Assembly (NCBI RefSeq): GCF_036370855.1
Contig: NC_088112.1
Span: 14,190,469-14,254,468 of the forward strand
Direction: 5' to 3'
DNA: 64,000 bases
DNA from: Dromaius novaehollandiae
Lineage: Eukaryota; Chordata; Aves; Casuariiformes; Dromaiidae
The translations under genes were made by a program, and so were the position numbers. Positions 48,801 through 63,820 of this stretch are shown here, piece by piece (position 1 is the first letter of the stretch; every line of letters begins with the position of its first letter). The notes beneath the pieces were generated by a model that did not search any database, had not been told where the DNA came from, and saw only the letters and a program-made list of their open reading frames with translations.

Positions 48801-50030
48801 CCCAAACCGCAGCCCAGCAGCCCCATTGGTGGCCCTGGCAAAAGAGTTGCCCTGCACTCAGCCTTGCTGCAGCCCCACCTTTCCTTTAGCATGCCCTTTG
48901 CAGCCCCACTCCACCTGGGCCTCTGCGCTTTCTCTCTCTCCTAACCCTAACCCTAACCCTAACCCTAACCGTAACCGTAACCCTAACCCTAACCCTAAAT
49001 CTCGCGTCAGGAGGGCCCAAAACGCAGCCCAGCAGCCCCATTCGGTGCCCTGACAATAAAGGTGCCCTGCACTCAGCCTTGCTGCAGCCCCACCTTTCCT
49101 TTGGCATGCCCTTTGCAGCCCCACTCCACCTGGGCCTCTGCACTTTCTCTCTCTCCTAACCCTAACCCTAACCCTAACCCTAACCCTAACCCTAACCCTA
49201 ACCCTAAATCTCGTCTCAGGCGGGGCCCGAACCGCAGCCCAGCAGCCCCATTCGTGGCCCTGACAAAAAAGTTGTCCTGCACTCAGCCTTGCTGCAGCCC
49301 CACCTTTCCTTTGGCATGCCCTTTGCAGCCCCACTCCACCTGGGCCTCTGCACTTTCTCTCTCTCCTAACCCTAACCCTAACCCTAACCCTAACCCTAAC
49401 CCTAACCCTAACCCTAAATCTCGCCTCAGGCTGGCCCGAACCGCAGCCCGACAGCCCCATTCGTGGCCCTGACAAAAGAGTTGCCCTGCACTCAGCCTTG
49501 CTGCAGCCCCACCTTTCCTTTGGCATGCCCTTTGCAGCCCCACTCCACCTGGGCCTCTGCGTTTTCTCTCTCTCCTAACCCTAACCCTAACCCTAAATCT
49601 CGTCTCAGGCGGGGCCCAAACCGCAGACCAGCAGCCCCATTGGTGGCCCTGACAAAAGAGTTGTCCTGCACTCAGCCTTGCTGCAGCCCCACCTTTCCTT
49701 TGGCATGCCCTTTGCAGCCCCACTCCACCTGGGCCTCTGCGCTTTCTCTCTCTCCTAACCCTAACCCTAACCCTAACCCTGACCCTAATCCTAAATCTCG
49801 TCTCAGGCGGGGCCCGAACCGCAACCCGGCAGCACCATTGGTGGCCCTGACAAAAAAGGTGCCCTGCACTCAGCCTTGCTGCAGCCCCACCTTTCCTTTG
49901 GCATGCCCTTTGCAGCCCCACTCCACCTGGGCCTCTGCGCTTTCTCTCTCTCCTAACCCTTACCTTAATCCTAGCTCTTTACTTAACCCTCGCCCATATC
50001 TTATCGGCCCATAACCTAGCCCTCTCTTAA
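36808..50030. repeat. 13-kb satellite of ~193-bp monomers with embedded telomeric repeats
   Basis: About 68 head-to-tail monomers, counted by the recurring CTTGCTGCAGC core (first near 36945, last near 49878), with a mean spacing of 192.7 bp. Each monomer has about 160 bp of shared sequence (CTGCAGCCCCACCTTTCC, GGCATGCCCTTTGCAGCC, CCACCTGGGCCTCTG, then CTTTCTCTCTCTCC), a run of roughly 2 to 9 CCCTAA hexamers, a CTCAGGCGGGGCC block and CCATTGGTGGCCCTGAC. Spacing varies mainly in steps of 6 (174-228 bp), mostly because hexamer number changes. Variant hexamers (CCGTAA, CCTGAC, CCTAAG) recur in particular monomers. At least three diverged monomer types exist; one carries CCTAGGCCTAGATCTCGC and another GCGTCAGG with AAAACGC. 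The first two monomers and the last ~60 bp are degraded. Open frames of up to 647 codons run through it on both strands only because the monomer length is a multiple of 3. Confidence 0.97.
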
Positions 50031-53000
50031 GAGGTAGTTATAATCTTTTTATTTAGCTCTTTTGCCTCCTCTGGTATCCTCAATCTTCATTCCTCTGTCA
50101 GACACTCACCTGGGGACAATGTTGCTGATGTCTCTAAAGGTACCGGCTGTCACACTTTCAACCCTCTGCAGATCATAGGTAGATCCAAGTGAGCTGAGCA
50201 GGGGCCTGCTGCAGACATCAGCTTCCTCCCTTGAGCATGAGGTCTATGTACCAAAGGGACAGGTCATGCTGACACCTGAGACTCTGTCACAGCCAAGGGC
50301 TTTTGCAGCAGTAACTTTTAACGGTCCTGTGCAGAAAAGGTCCTCTGAGTGTTTGCTAATGCTGAACTTGAACAGCTCTGGTTGGGAGGCGAGAGCTCAG
50401 GCCCTTCCACTAGAAATGGCCTGGTGTGGGGAATCCCAGCAGCAGGGAAAGCTGCCTGTCACTGGCTTTCTTTCTTTTTTTTTTTGTCTCATGTCAGCTC
50501 TGCTCTACTTGTTCTCTCAGATCACTGCAGAAGCTGACAATGGCCCCAGTACACCAGTAGCACATGAGATATTCCTGCAAAGAAACATCCTTGTCATCCT
50601 GGTATGTTCATCCCCATTTGCAAAGGGAGATGGCAGGTTTGTGGGCCATTAGGGCCAAATGCTGTTCTCAGCTGCATTGTTGAAGATCCAGCCTCGCTCC
50701 ACGGGGATCTGCAGTGTTAATGCTGCTGTCTCGGCTGACCTCTTTCCCTGCCTTGCCCCCAGGCCCTAAGCACATATCGGGAGTCCAGCTTGCTGTTTTT
50801 CCTCCTGTACCCACCTGCTGGGCTGGGCTGGCTGCAGCAATGGTAGATTATGGGGCTCCTGGCCAGCACCAGGCTGTTGCGTGGATGCTGGTGGGCCAAC
50901 AGCAAACGTTGCTGCCTCGTTTGGACTGTCAGAGCAGCTGGCATCTCTGCTCAGAGACAGTAGAGAGCCACCACGGTGCTAGGATTCACACCAGGACCCT
51001 CAGGACTGTGCCTGAGAGGAGAGCCATAGGGTATGGGGAGGGAGGCAAGTCAGATGGGGAGAGACCCCCACATCAGTCATGGGGCTCAGATCACCCTAAG
51101 CAGCAAGTCTGAAGCATGCACTTGCCCTTGGCAGGACATGTATGTGAACGCAGGTGGCATGATCATATTCTTCCTCCAGTAGTTGAAGAGCCTGAACCAC
51201 GTTCACTATGGCCGCCTCAGCTTCAGGCATGAGCAGGAGTCCAGCTGCCACCACCTGCTCCACCTGAGCAGTGCTTGAGCAAGGCCAGGGAGAGATCTGC
51301 ATTGTTCCGACCCCATCTCCAGGCCCACGTCGTGCAAGTGCCTACCAAGGGCTGTCCTAGCTCACTTGTTTCATGCTCCCAGGTGCTCCCTTCTGCTGCC
51401 TGATGCTGAGGGCTGAGCCAGCAGCACATGCGGAGCCCCCCGTGCTGTCATCCCGCTGGGGAAGGGATGCCCAGTGAGGTGGTGCAGCCCCACTGTCCCA
51501 GTGGGCTGCTCTCTGTGGGGCACTGGGCACTGTGGGGAGTCCCCAGGGCTTGGGCCAGCTGCAGAGATGCCCAGAGGTGGCAGGCCAGGCTCTGTGCTTA
51601 TGCAAACCCCGAGAGCCCTGGGGATGTGACAGATGGGGTCTGGCAGGTGGAGATGGTCAGCCATGCAGGTAGGGCAGGAGCCCCTGCACTGTGCATGCTC
51701 CTGCCTTAGTCCCAGCAAGGGGCAGCAAGTTTGGGGGAAGGTTGTGGAGGGGCTTGGGTATGCACAGTGTCAGGTTGCTGTGGGTAAGTCGCATGCCTTC
51801 CCATCAGTGCAGAGCCAGGGCAGTGCCGGCTGTGGGTGGAAATGCAGGAACGGAAGGTCCTCAGAGAGGGCCATCATGCGTTCAGGACTGGCCTACACCA
51901 TGGAGCAGTGGGCCAAGGGACCTCTCAGGGCTCCCCGCCTCACCCCATCTCTGCTGTGGGGCCCCTTACCATGCTGCAGCAGCTCTGTGCTGTATTTGAG
52001 GGGTGCCCACCCCATCATCACTCCCTGCGGGTGAACCCAAGGCCTAGATTCGTGTCCTTCATGGTGGTAGTGTCTGCCCTCGGATTAAAGCCGCTTGCTA
52101 AGCCAGTGTCCCTTGTTGCTCCTGGCAAGGAGGAACACGTGGGTCTCTGTCGTTCCATCTGCCTGAACGTGCACGTCCCATTGCCAGGGTTGCTCAGCTG
52201 AGCCCAGGCACATCAGGTGGTGCTGCCACTGCCAGTGTGGAGTGTCCAAGCCACCTTGGAGGAGCAGTGTGAGCAGTGTGCGTGGGGCCCAGCCGTGAGG
52301 GCAGGCCAGGTCCCCAGCAGACTAGCATGGGGCAGCAGCAGGACAATGCATTCAAACTCACCCGCACACAGCTCCAGGTCTTCCCAAACAGTCCCCTTGT
52401 TCATTTATAGCGAAAGTGGCCTTTTACCCTCTGGGTGCTCAGGGACCTGGTGCGGTGCCTGCGTGCATGGCAAGGCGTGCACCCTCCTCTCCGGTTCCTC
52501 AGATCCCCCTTTCTTCCTACACATGCTGACTTCACAGCTCCTCTGCTTCTCTAGCAAACTATGGACATGGCTGCAAAGCACAGCCTGAGCCTGGGCCTGA
52601 GACCTGCTGTCTGGCCGTGTGCTCTGGAGAGGGTGTTCACTGTGTAGGACAAGGCCAGCCTCTCCTGCTGAGCAAGCGTCCGTCAGGGCTTCTGTCCCAG
52701 GCATTGCTGTCAGCCGCATGGTGAGGGTCACCATCCTGCTGCGCAGAGCCAGGTGGCTCAGGGTGCCCAGGACATCACATGCTGCACAGAGGGGACACCG
52801 TGGTCTCTATAAATGGTTTATCTGAGCATGTCCTCTCCCTGGCCCCTGGCTCTCAGCTGCCCTGGGCGGCAGGCTGTTTTCCTCTGCACCCCCTCTGCCC
52901 CAGCCCCCTTGCAGCCTCCTGAGCTCTGAAGGAAGCTGTGCTGGTGGTGGTGTGGGTCTGCTTGTCCACCTCCTTCATGGCTGGGGGCACCCAGGTGGCA

Positions 53001-54107
53001 CAGTTGGACAAGGGGATAAAAAAGCAGAATTTGCTCTTGGATAGGGACCAGGCCATGCATGCTGCAAGGGCTGTAGGAGGCTGTTCCTGGAGAACTGCAG
53101 CAGGGGTGTCTCAGCCTGGCTCTGGGGACACAGCACAGTGAGGTCAGCAGATGGCAACCCGGCTCCCGGTGCCAACCTGCAGAGTCCGTCACACCATCAG
53201 CCACTGCCCACACCTTTCATGCAGGCTCTCAAAGCTGTCCCTAGCACTGCTCCCTCCTAGCCTGCTACCATTTGAGGGAGCCCAGCTTAGCCCATTTAAC
53301 ACAGGGCCCAGGGGCGCATGGTGGGCACTGCAGGCACTGCTGCGACTGGCACTGGTACAGACAGCAGAGCCACAGCCGGGATTTGCAGGTGTCAGCAAGC
53401 CCGTTTTGTGTCCATGCTGACTGCTGCAGTTTCACTCTTTGCCAACAAGGCTGGCAAGCCAGTGCGGGTGGGGGATTTAATCTGATGTGCGTGGGGGGAG
53501 GCTCAGCCCTGTCCCTCATCCCCGCCTGTGCCACAGCCGTGGGCTGGAGGCTGGCCGGGTACCCAGGCTGGGCTGGTGGCCCCATTCTCTGGGCACTGGA
53601 AGGATCATGCTCTGGGGTGGACGCAGGGCCCTTGCAGTGGTGGGCAGGTGCCCAGCACCTGTACGCCATTTGCTAGCACAGCCTGTAGCGCCAGGGATGA
53701 GAGCAGGAAGGGAACCAGTGCTGGGGTCCAGGACCATGTCCAGCCTCCCTCAGGCTCAGGATCCTAAGCCCCAAAGGGTGCCTCTGCCTTCACCCAGAGA
53801 CACAAAGCATTGCAGCCCACAGAGCAGGCAGGTGGCATGGGGACACCATCTGCACTCTGGGCCTCAGCCAGTGCCTGCCACCTGCAACCAGGCCCTGGAG
53901 CACCGTGCAGCTCCCAGGAGGGAGCCAGGAGCATCCAGGAGAACATGTTGTCTCCACAAGGGCCAGAACTGCCCAGTCCCCCATCTGCCTGAGGGGGAGT
54001 GGGTCTCCTGCCCCAGCCTGTTTCCTCTCCCCCATCCCCAGGCCACAGCTCCCCCTGCCCCGAGGGGCCCCACAACCAGGACCAGGGGGCTACAGACAAG
54101 AGTTGGC
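50031..54107. other. Noncoding intergenic sequence right of the satellite
   Basis: Between the satellite and the SNCB 3' end. I see no coding exon, RNA gene or well-preserved repeat. A stretch near 50650-50730 (GGGCCAAATGCTGTTCTCAG) faintly resembles an old amniote interspersed repeat, too diverged to call. Confidence 0.55.
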
Positions 54108-54833
54108 TTTATTCACGGACAGGGGAGCAGCCATGTCACTGGTGGCTGCGCTCCTATTGCACATCGAGCGACGGGGTGGGGGATATCCATGCCACGTCAC
54201 AACACAGCGTCGGCACTATGGGACCCAGGAGGGGGGGCGCGGGCACCACCACTGCCCAGCAGGCTGGGGGAGTGGGCCCAGGTGCCAAGGGCTCACAAAG
54301 GCAAAAGACCCGTCCACCCATAGATAGATAGATAGATATATAAAAAAAAAGAAAAGAAAAAAAAAAAAAAAAGAAGTTCCACGATTACTGGAGCAGAACC
54401 ACAGGGACGCGTGTGCAAGCAAAATGTACAGCAGCCCGCGAGCGGGTGAACATGCTTTGTACAGACACGGACGCACCAGGACACAGCCGGGGCTTATGGC
54501 GCTGGGAGGGACACAGGGCGATAAACCCAGGCTTCACGGACTCACGCACCCACGCACGCACACACACTAGCCCCTGCGGGCAGCGCCATGGCTCGGGCAC
54601 ACGCTGGGGCTCTGGGGCTCGGACACAACAGGTTTCTCATGGCTAGACATGACACGGAGACACAGACACGGTCCCTTGGAACGGAACTGCAGGAAGAACT
54701 CGTGAGCGAACGGGGCAGGGGCACCGCTGACCCTCCCCCGCACATGGGCACCGGCCAGGGCCGGCTGGGGAGGAGCAGGGGGCCACTGGTGGTTCGTTGT
54801 GCTGCTGGTGGAAGAGGCGAGGATGGGGGTCCA
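54108..54833 (-). other. SNCB: SNCB 3' UTR with polyadenylation signal
   Basis: Minus-strand AATAAA at 54113-54108 lies about 720 bp after the SNCB stop codon, giving a 3' UTR of ordinary length. It contains a (TAGA)n and A-rich (plus strand) simple repeat at 54320-54376. Confidence 0.7.
54320..54376. repeat. (TAGA)n plus A-rich simple repeat
   Basis: TAGATAGATAGATAGATATA followed by a ~38-bp tract of A broken by single G bases. On the SNCB transcript it would be a U-rich, CU-dotted tract followed by a tetranucleotide run. Confidence 0.9.
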
Positions 54834-58860
<4,027 letters not shown>

Positions 58861-58904
58861 GCTGCTTCCCACGGCACTGCTCTGCCCTGGCCCCCCCACC
58901 CGGC

Positions 58905-59815
58905 CTGTCGCCATCCCCTCGGATCCCATCCTGATCCCACCCCCTCCCCATATCCCATCTCTTCCCCATCGCATCTGTCCTGATCCTATCCCTGTCCCCA
59001 TCCCATCCCATCCTGTCCTGATCCCATCCCATCCTGATCCCATCCCGTCCTGATCCCATCCCCTCCCCATTATATCCCCTCCCCATCACGTCTTGTCCCC
59101 ATCCCTTCCCATCCTGTCCTGATCCCAGCTCATCCTGATCCCATCCCCTCCCCTCCCCATTATATCCCCTCCCCATCACGTCTTGTCCCCATCCCTTCCC
59201 ATCCTGTCCTGGTCCCATCCCATCCCCTCCCCATTATATCCCCTCCCCATCACATCTTGTCTCCATCCCTTCCTGATCCCATCCCATCCTGATCCTCCAT
59301 CCCCGTCACTCCTGGTCCCATTCCACCTTATCCCCAACCCATCCATCCATATCTCATTCCCTTCCCTCCCTGTCCTAATCCCATCCCCATCCCTTCCCAA
59401 TCCCATCCCACCCAGATCCTCCATCCCCATCAATCCTGGTCTCTTCTCACCTTGTTCCCAACCTATCCATCTGTATTACATTGCCATCCCACCCTGTCCT
59501 ATTCCCATCCCTTCCCATCACATTTTGTTTCCATCCCATCCCATCCTGTCCTGTCCTCATCCTGTTATGGTCCCATTCCTTCTGCATTCCATCCCATCCT
59601 GATCTGGTCCCATTCTGTCCTGATCCCATCCTCCACATCCCACCCTGTCCCCATCCCATCCCATCCTAATGCTATCCCATCCTGTCTCCATACCATCCCA
59701 CCCTGCCCCATTCCTCACCATCATCTCTCAACCCCATCCCACACTGTCCCCATCTCATCCCATCTTGTCCCCCCCTGACCCCATGCCCTGACCCCATCCT
59801 TGCCTTGCCCCCATC
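58905..59815. repeat. Pyrimidine-rich minisatellite (CATCC/TGATCCCATCC)
   Basis: About 900 bp of imperfect tandem CATCCC, TGATCCCATCC and related units, almost pure C/T on the plus strand. A longer ~60-bp block starting TCCCCATTATATCCCCTCC recurs near 59064, 59154 and 59230, so there is a nested level of duplication. It separates the SNCB CpG island from the EIF4E1B start. Confidence 0.9.
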
Positions 59816-59904
59816 ACTGGAGGAGCAGGCCCTGTGCCCCTTCCCAGCATGCTGCCCTCCCACCCGGCCGGGCCTGGCCAGGTGCAGTGGGGCTGGCTGC
59901 TCAT

Positions 59905-59960
59905 CCCGCCCAGCTGAGGACCCTTAAGAGCTGGAGGCAGCTGAGGGCCCTGTGCTGGGC
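59905..59960 (+). promoter_or_regulatory. EIF4E1B: Possible EIF4E1B core promoter
   Basis: Two CAGCTG E-boxes (59911-59916, 59938-59943) flank a weak TATA-like TTAAGA (59924-59929) just before the start codon. Germline E-box factors such as FIGLA act at CANNTG sites, and EIF4E1B is oocyte-expressed in vertebrates. With the TATA-like motif this close, the 5' UTR would be only a few bases, so transcription may begin further upstream. Confidence 0.2.
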
Positions 59961-61812
59961 ATGATGGCTACAGGGGAACAGGTGGGTTCCTGCCATGTGG
60001 GTTGCATCCCTGGGGCTCCTGGCTCCAGGGCCTGTTTGGGGGAGGCTGGCAGGCCCCTGGGGGGTCCCAGCATCCATGCACCCTAGCTGCTGATGCTGGG
60101 GGTGGCCCTGGTGGAGTGGCCATGGGGCTCCTAGGAGCTGTCTCTCCTTCCCCAGAGGAGGCAAATGGAGCAGAGGCGGCGGCGGGCTCAGCAGCAGGAG
60201 CTGCTCCTGGCAGAAAGCCTGGGCAAGCACCCCCTGCAGAACAGGTATGGGATCCTGGGGTGAGTGGCTGAGGCTTAGCCACAGGGAGCATCCCCTGGCA
60301 TGAGGAGGGGAGCCCTGGGGTGCTAGGGCTGGTGAGGGGCTCTGGCATTGCTGATCCCCCCCCCTCCCTCCCCAGGTGGGCGCTGTGGTTCTTCAAGAAT
60401 GACAAGAGCAAGATGTGGCAGGCAAACCTGCGCCTTGTCACCAAGTTCAGCACCGTGGAGGACTTCTGGGCGTGAGTGCCCTGCTGGGTGGCTGATGTGC
60501 CCCCTCAGGGTGGCAAGAAGGGATGCTGGGGTCTCTGTGCCATGCAGCATGCTGCTGTGATATGGGGAGAGCCTGGTGCTGGGGGTTTGGGCTGCAGCAG
60601 GGATGCTGGGGTCTCAAAGATGCCTGTTCTCACCTACTCTTGTGTCTTGTCTCTGACCCGGTGCAGCCTGTACAGTCACATCCAGCTTGCCAGCAAGCTC
60701 ACGTCGGGCTGTGACTACTCCCTCTTCAAGGTGGGACACCTTGCATGCTGCAGTCCTTCCTCTCCCTGGAGCAACTCATGGCAACCTGGGTGCAATCCCT
60801 GCCTGCCTCATGGTCCCCATCCCTCACCATTCCTCTCCCCATGTTGCCCCTCTGTCTGGGGATATGTTCCCAGTCCCTGCAGAGGTGGCACGGGCTCACT
60901 GGTACACTCCAGCCATAACATGGGAGGGGAAGCCTGGCTGAGTGCAGCAGGGCCATGCTCGCGGCTCCCCACACCCTGAGCCAGCTCTGGCCATGCACTC
61001 AGCAGGCCTGACTACCGTCTTGCCTGTGCCCAGGATGGGATTGAGCCCATGTGGGAGGACAGCCAGAACAAGCGTGGCGGGCGCTGGCTCATCACACTGG
61101 CCAAGCAGCAGAGGCACACAGAGCTGGACCGCTTCTGGCTGGAGACGGTGAGTGTGCACCCTGTGCTGGCCCCACTCCAGTCTCCGTGGAGTCAAGGCGG
61201 TGGTGTTTTCCCCCTGTGGTAGCCCTCCAAGCCCTGGCCCCACGGTTAGCAGGGACTGTCCTGAGCTCCCCTTCTTCTCTGCGCAGCTGCTGTGCCTCAT
61301 TGGGGAGATGTTTGATGAGTACAGTGATGAGGTCTGCGGGGCTGTCATCAACATCCGTGCCAAGGGGGACAAGATCGCCATCTGGACCAGGGAGGCAGAG
61401 AACCGTGAAGGGGTCACCCACATTGGGTAATGTGGCCCTTGCAGCTCCCTCTCTGTAAAGGTTGCTCAGCTCCTTGTTGGGCTTGGAGGGGAATGAGCTC
61501 CTAGCATGAGCTGTCCCCCCTGAGGGATGGGCCCTGTAACAGTGGGGTCATTTCTTCACCTTTTGCCCTGAGCTGGTTTTCCTCCATTGTCCCCAGCGGC
61601 TGATCAGGGTTGGTAGTTTGGGTGTCCCATTTCCCAGCAGGGAGCTGGTGGGGGGAAGTGCCCCTGCCCAGCCCCTGCAACCCCCTCTCTCCTCCAGGCG
61701 TGTCTACAAGGAGCACCTGGGCCTGTCACAGAAGGTGGCTATTGGGTACCAGGCCCACGCGGACACGGCCACCAAGAGCGGCTCCCTCACCAAGAACAAG
61801 TTTGTGGTGTGA
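59961..61812 (+). CDS. EIF4E1B: Eukaryotic translation initiation factor 4E family member 1B
   Basis: Germline paralogue of the mRNA cap-binding protein eIF4E; in vertebrate oocytes it binds caps weakly and acts in repression or storage of maternal mRNA. Exons: 59961-59981, 60156-60244, 60376-60471, 60667-60730, 61034-61147, 61287-61426, 61698-61812; all GT-AG and in phase, giving 212 aa. The eIF4E core starts at HPLQNRWALWFFKND (residue 32). Cap-sandwich tryptophans are W51 (KMWQANL) and W97 (PMWED, with E98), and W68 (DFWALY) is the eIF4G/4E-BP contact. The end TATKSGSLTKNKFVV matches the family. The identity as 1B rather than eIF4E1 rests on position beside SNCB. The start is the first of two consecutive ATGs; the first exon (MMATGEQ) is the least certain part. 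The N-terminal arm is short and Arg/Gln-rich. Confidence 0.93.
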
Positions 61813-63820
61813 CTGTGGGCGGAGCTGGGGGCCCTGCCCCCTGCGAGGGGGAACCTGTGAAACCCCACAATGAAATTGCTGCAGCTGAATGCAGTTGCTG
61901 TGTCCTGGGCTGTGCCAGGGCCCTGGGTGTGCTGGTGCGTGGGGGGGGGGGGGGGGGCTGGTTCTTGCTTTGGGGGAGGTGGGGGGGAAGTCTTGTAAGA
62001 GGGTGACCGTGAGCTGCCATACCCTGTACCTGCCCGGCTGTGTGAGCAGGGCTGGGAGTGCAGCTTCAGCTTGGGTGACTGCCTGCCCTGGTGCTGAGCA
62101 TCTGCTGCAGCACAGCTGCCTGCAACCCTAGCACCTGGGACCTGGTGGGGTCCCCTCTTCCTGGGACTGCAGGGGTACCTCTGTGGTCTGGGGGAGCCTC
62201 GGGATAGTCCCTGGGAGGATGCTGGCTCTGTCCTCCCTGGCCCAGGCATGGTTACGGCCTGGTGCCCTGCAAGCTGAGGCGTGAGATGGGGGTACTTGGA
62301 GTCCGGCTCCCTCAACTGGCTCAGCCCAGGTGGCCCTGGGAGCTGGTCCTCCACCCCTGCCAGGCCCCAGAACACCTTTGCAGCAGTGGGACACAGGCCT
62401 CCGGCTGGAAGACCAGCTCCCTGCTGAGGGGTGCCCCATCAGGGCCCATCCTGGGGATGCTGTGTGCATCCTCACAAGTGCCCAGGCCTGGTGGGAGCCC
62501 TGCATGCTGCCGAGTTCAGGCTGCCTTCACCTGCACCCCTATCTCCTCCCTCAGTGCATGTGATGAGGTGGCACTGCCAGGGCTTATAGTCTGGCAGCAG
62601 TAAACTGTGCAATGGCTTACTGGTGACAGGGATCTCTCTCACTGCAAGTCCAGCCCTGTGACATTTGATTGTCATCCCCCCACCTCCACCTGCCCCCCCT
62701 TAGCTGCAGCCACTTTTGCCCCCTCCCTTCCACGGCCCTCCCCCTTGCTGTTCTGTGTCCTTTGCTGTCCATCCTGGTGGCCCTTGCTCTGGGGTGCCCC
62801 AGGCTGCCTGTCCCCTCTGTGACCCCCAGCCTTAGCACAATGGCTTTTGCCCTGTCTTGGGGCAGCATGTCTAGCAGATCTGCACCTCTTGAACCCAGAG
62901 CCCCCTCTGTGCATGCGGGGCCCTGCAGCGCAGGGGGCGGGGGGCAAATGCCCCTTTGCTCCCTACTGCTCTGCATGGCCCATGCTCTTAGTGCTGTTCC
63001 TGCTTGCAGCTGGGGCTGCTGGCATGTGAGGTGTGCAGGGAGCTGGCTCCATGCTGGGGCCCTCCTGCAAAGGGACAAAGTCACAACTATGTCTCTGCTA
63101 TTAAAATTGCTGGAGGTGGGCCCAGCCCGTGCAGCCTCTGCGCCAAGAAGCTGCAGACGCAGTGCCCTGTGGCCTTGGCAGGCCACCTTTGCGCTGGGCA
63201 ATGCTCCGTGCTTCCATGAGCTGGGGTGTGCTGAGCTCTGGCCTGGGGGGCTGCCCCATGTGGAGATGAGCTGTGCCCCAGCCCCATGGCTCCTTCTGGG
63301 CAGCTGCAGTGGGGCTCTGCACCTGCCCCTGCCTGGCGTGCCCCACACCGCCTTCCCTGGGGTGAGGGGCACATGGTTGGTGTGAGATGCGGGCAGACAG
63401 GGGAGGTGGGAGCAGGATCCCGCAAAGAGCGTACCAGCTCGTGTCCCCATGTCCCCTCAGCACAGGCTGGCCCTGCGCTTCACTGCTGCATACACCACAT
63501 GCTGGCACCCTTTTCCCTTCTGCTGTATGGCCGCCAGGGAGCCCAGCTGCATGAGCACCCATGGCATGGCCCAAAAATACCAGCCCTGGGACGGTCAGCA
63601 CCCCAAAGCGTGGGGTCTCTGTGCTGGGGACGGCTGGCCAGCTGGGGGGCACTAACCAGGGGAGTGGGTCCGGCTGCCCCCCCTTTGGGGGTTGGGGCTG
63701 CAGAGCCTCCCCCGCCCAGGGCTCCAGGAGGGGCAGGGGATGGCACTGGGTGGGCAGGGGTCTGCCAGGGCTGGCATTAGGCAGACAGGGGGTGTCACTG
63801 CGTGGACAGGGCTCTGTCAG
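61813..63820. other. EIF4E1B 3' flank, noncoding
   Basis: No coding exon recognised. There is no AATAAA close to the EIF4E1B stop codon; an ATTAAA at 63100-63105 is the nearest usable signal I see and would imply a ~1.3-kb 3' UTR. A 17-G run lies at 61941-61957. Confidence 0.5.

Noticed and set aside
37507-49870. Long open frames (up to 647 codons on plus, 596 on minus) in the satellite
   Set aside because: They repeat the monomer, exist in several frames on both strands at once, and follow from a monomer length divisible by 3. No splice, start context or family supports a protein.
36808-50030. CTCF-like match at GGTGGCCCTGAC in each monomer
   Set aside because: Only about half of the consensus positions fit, so I do not propose an insulator on this basis.
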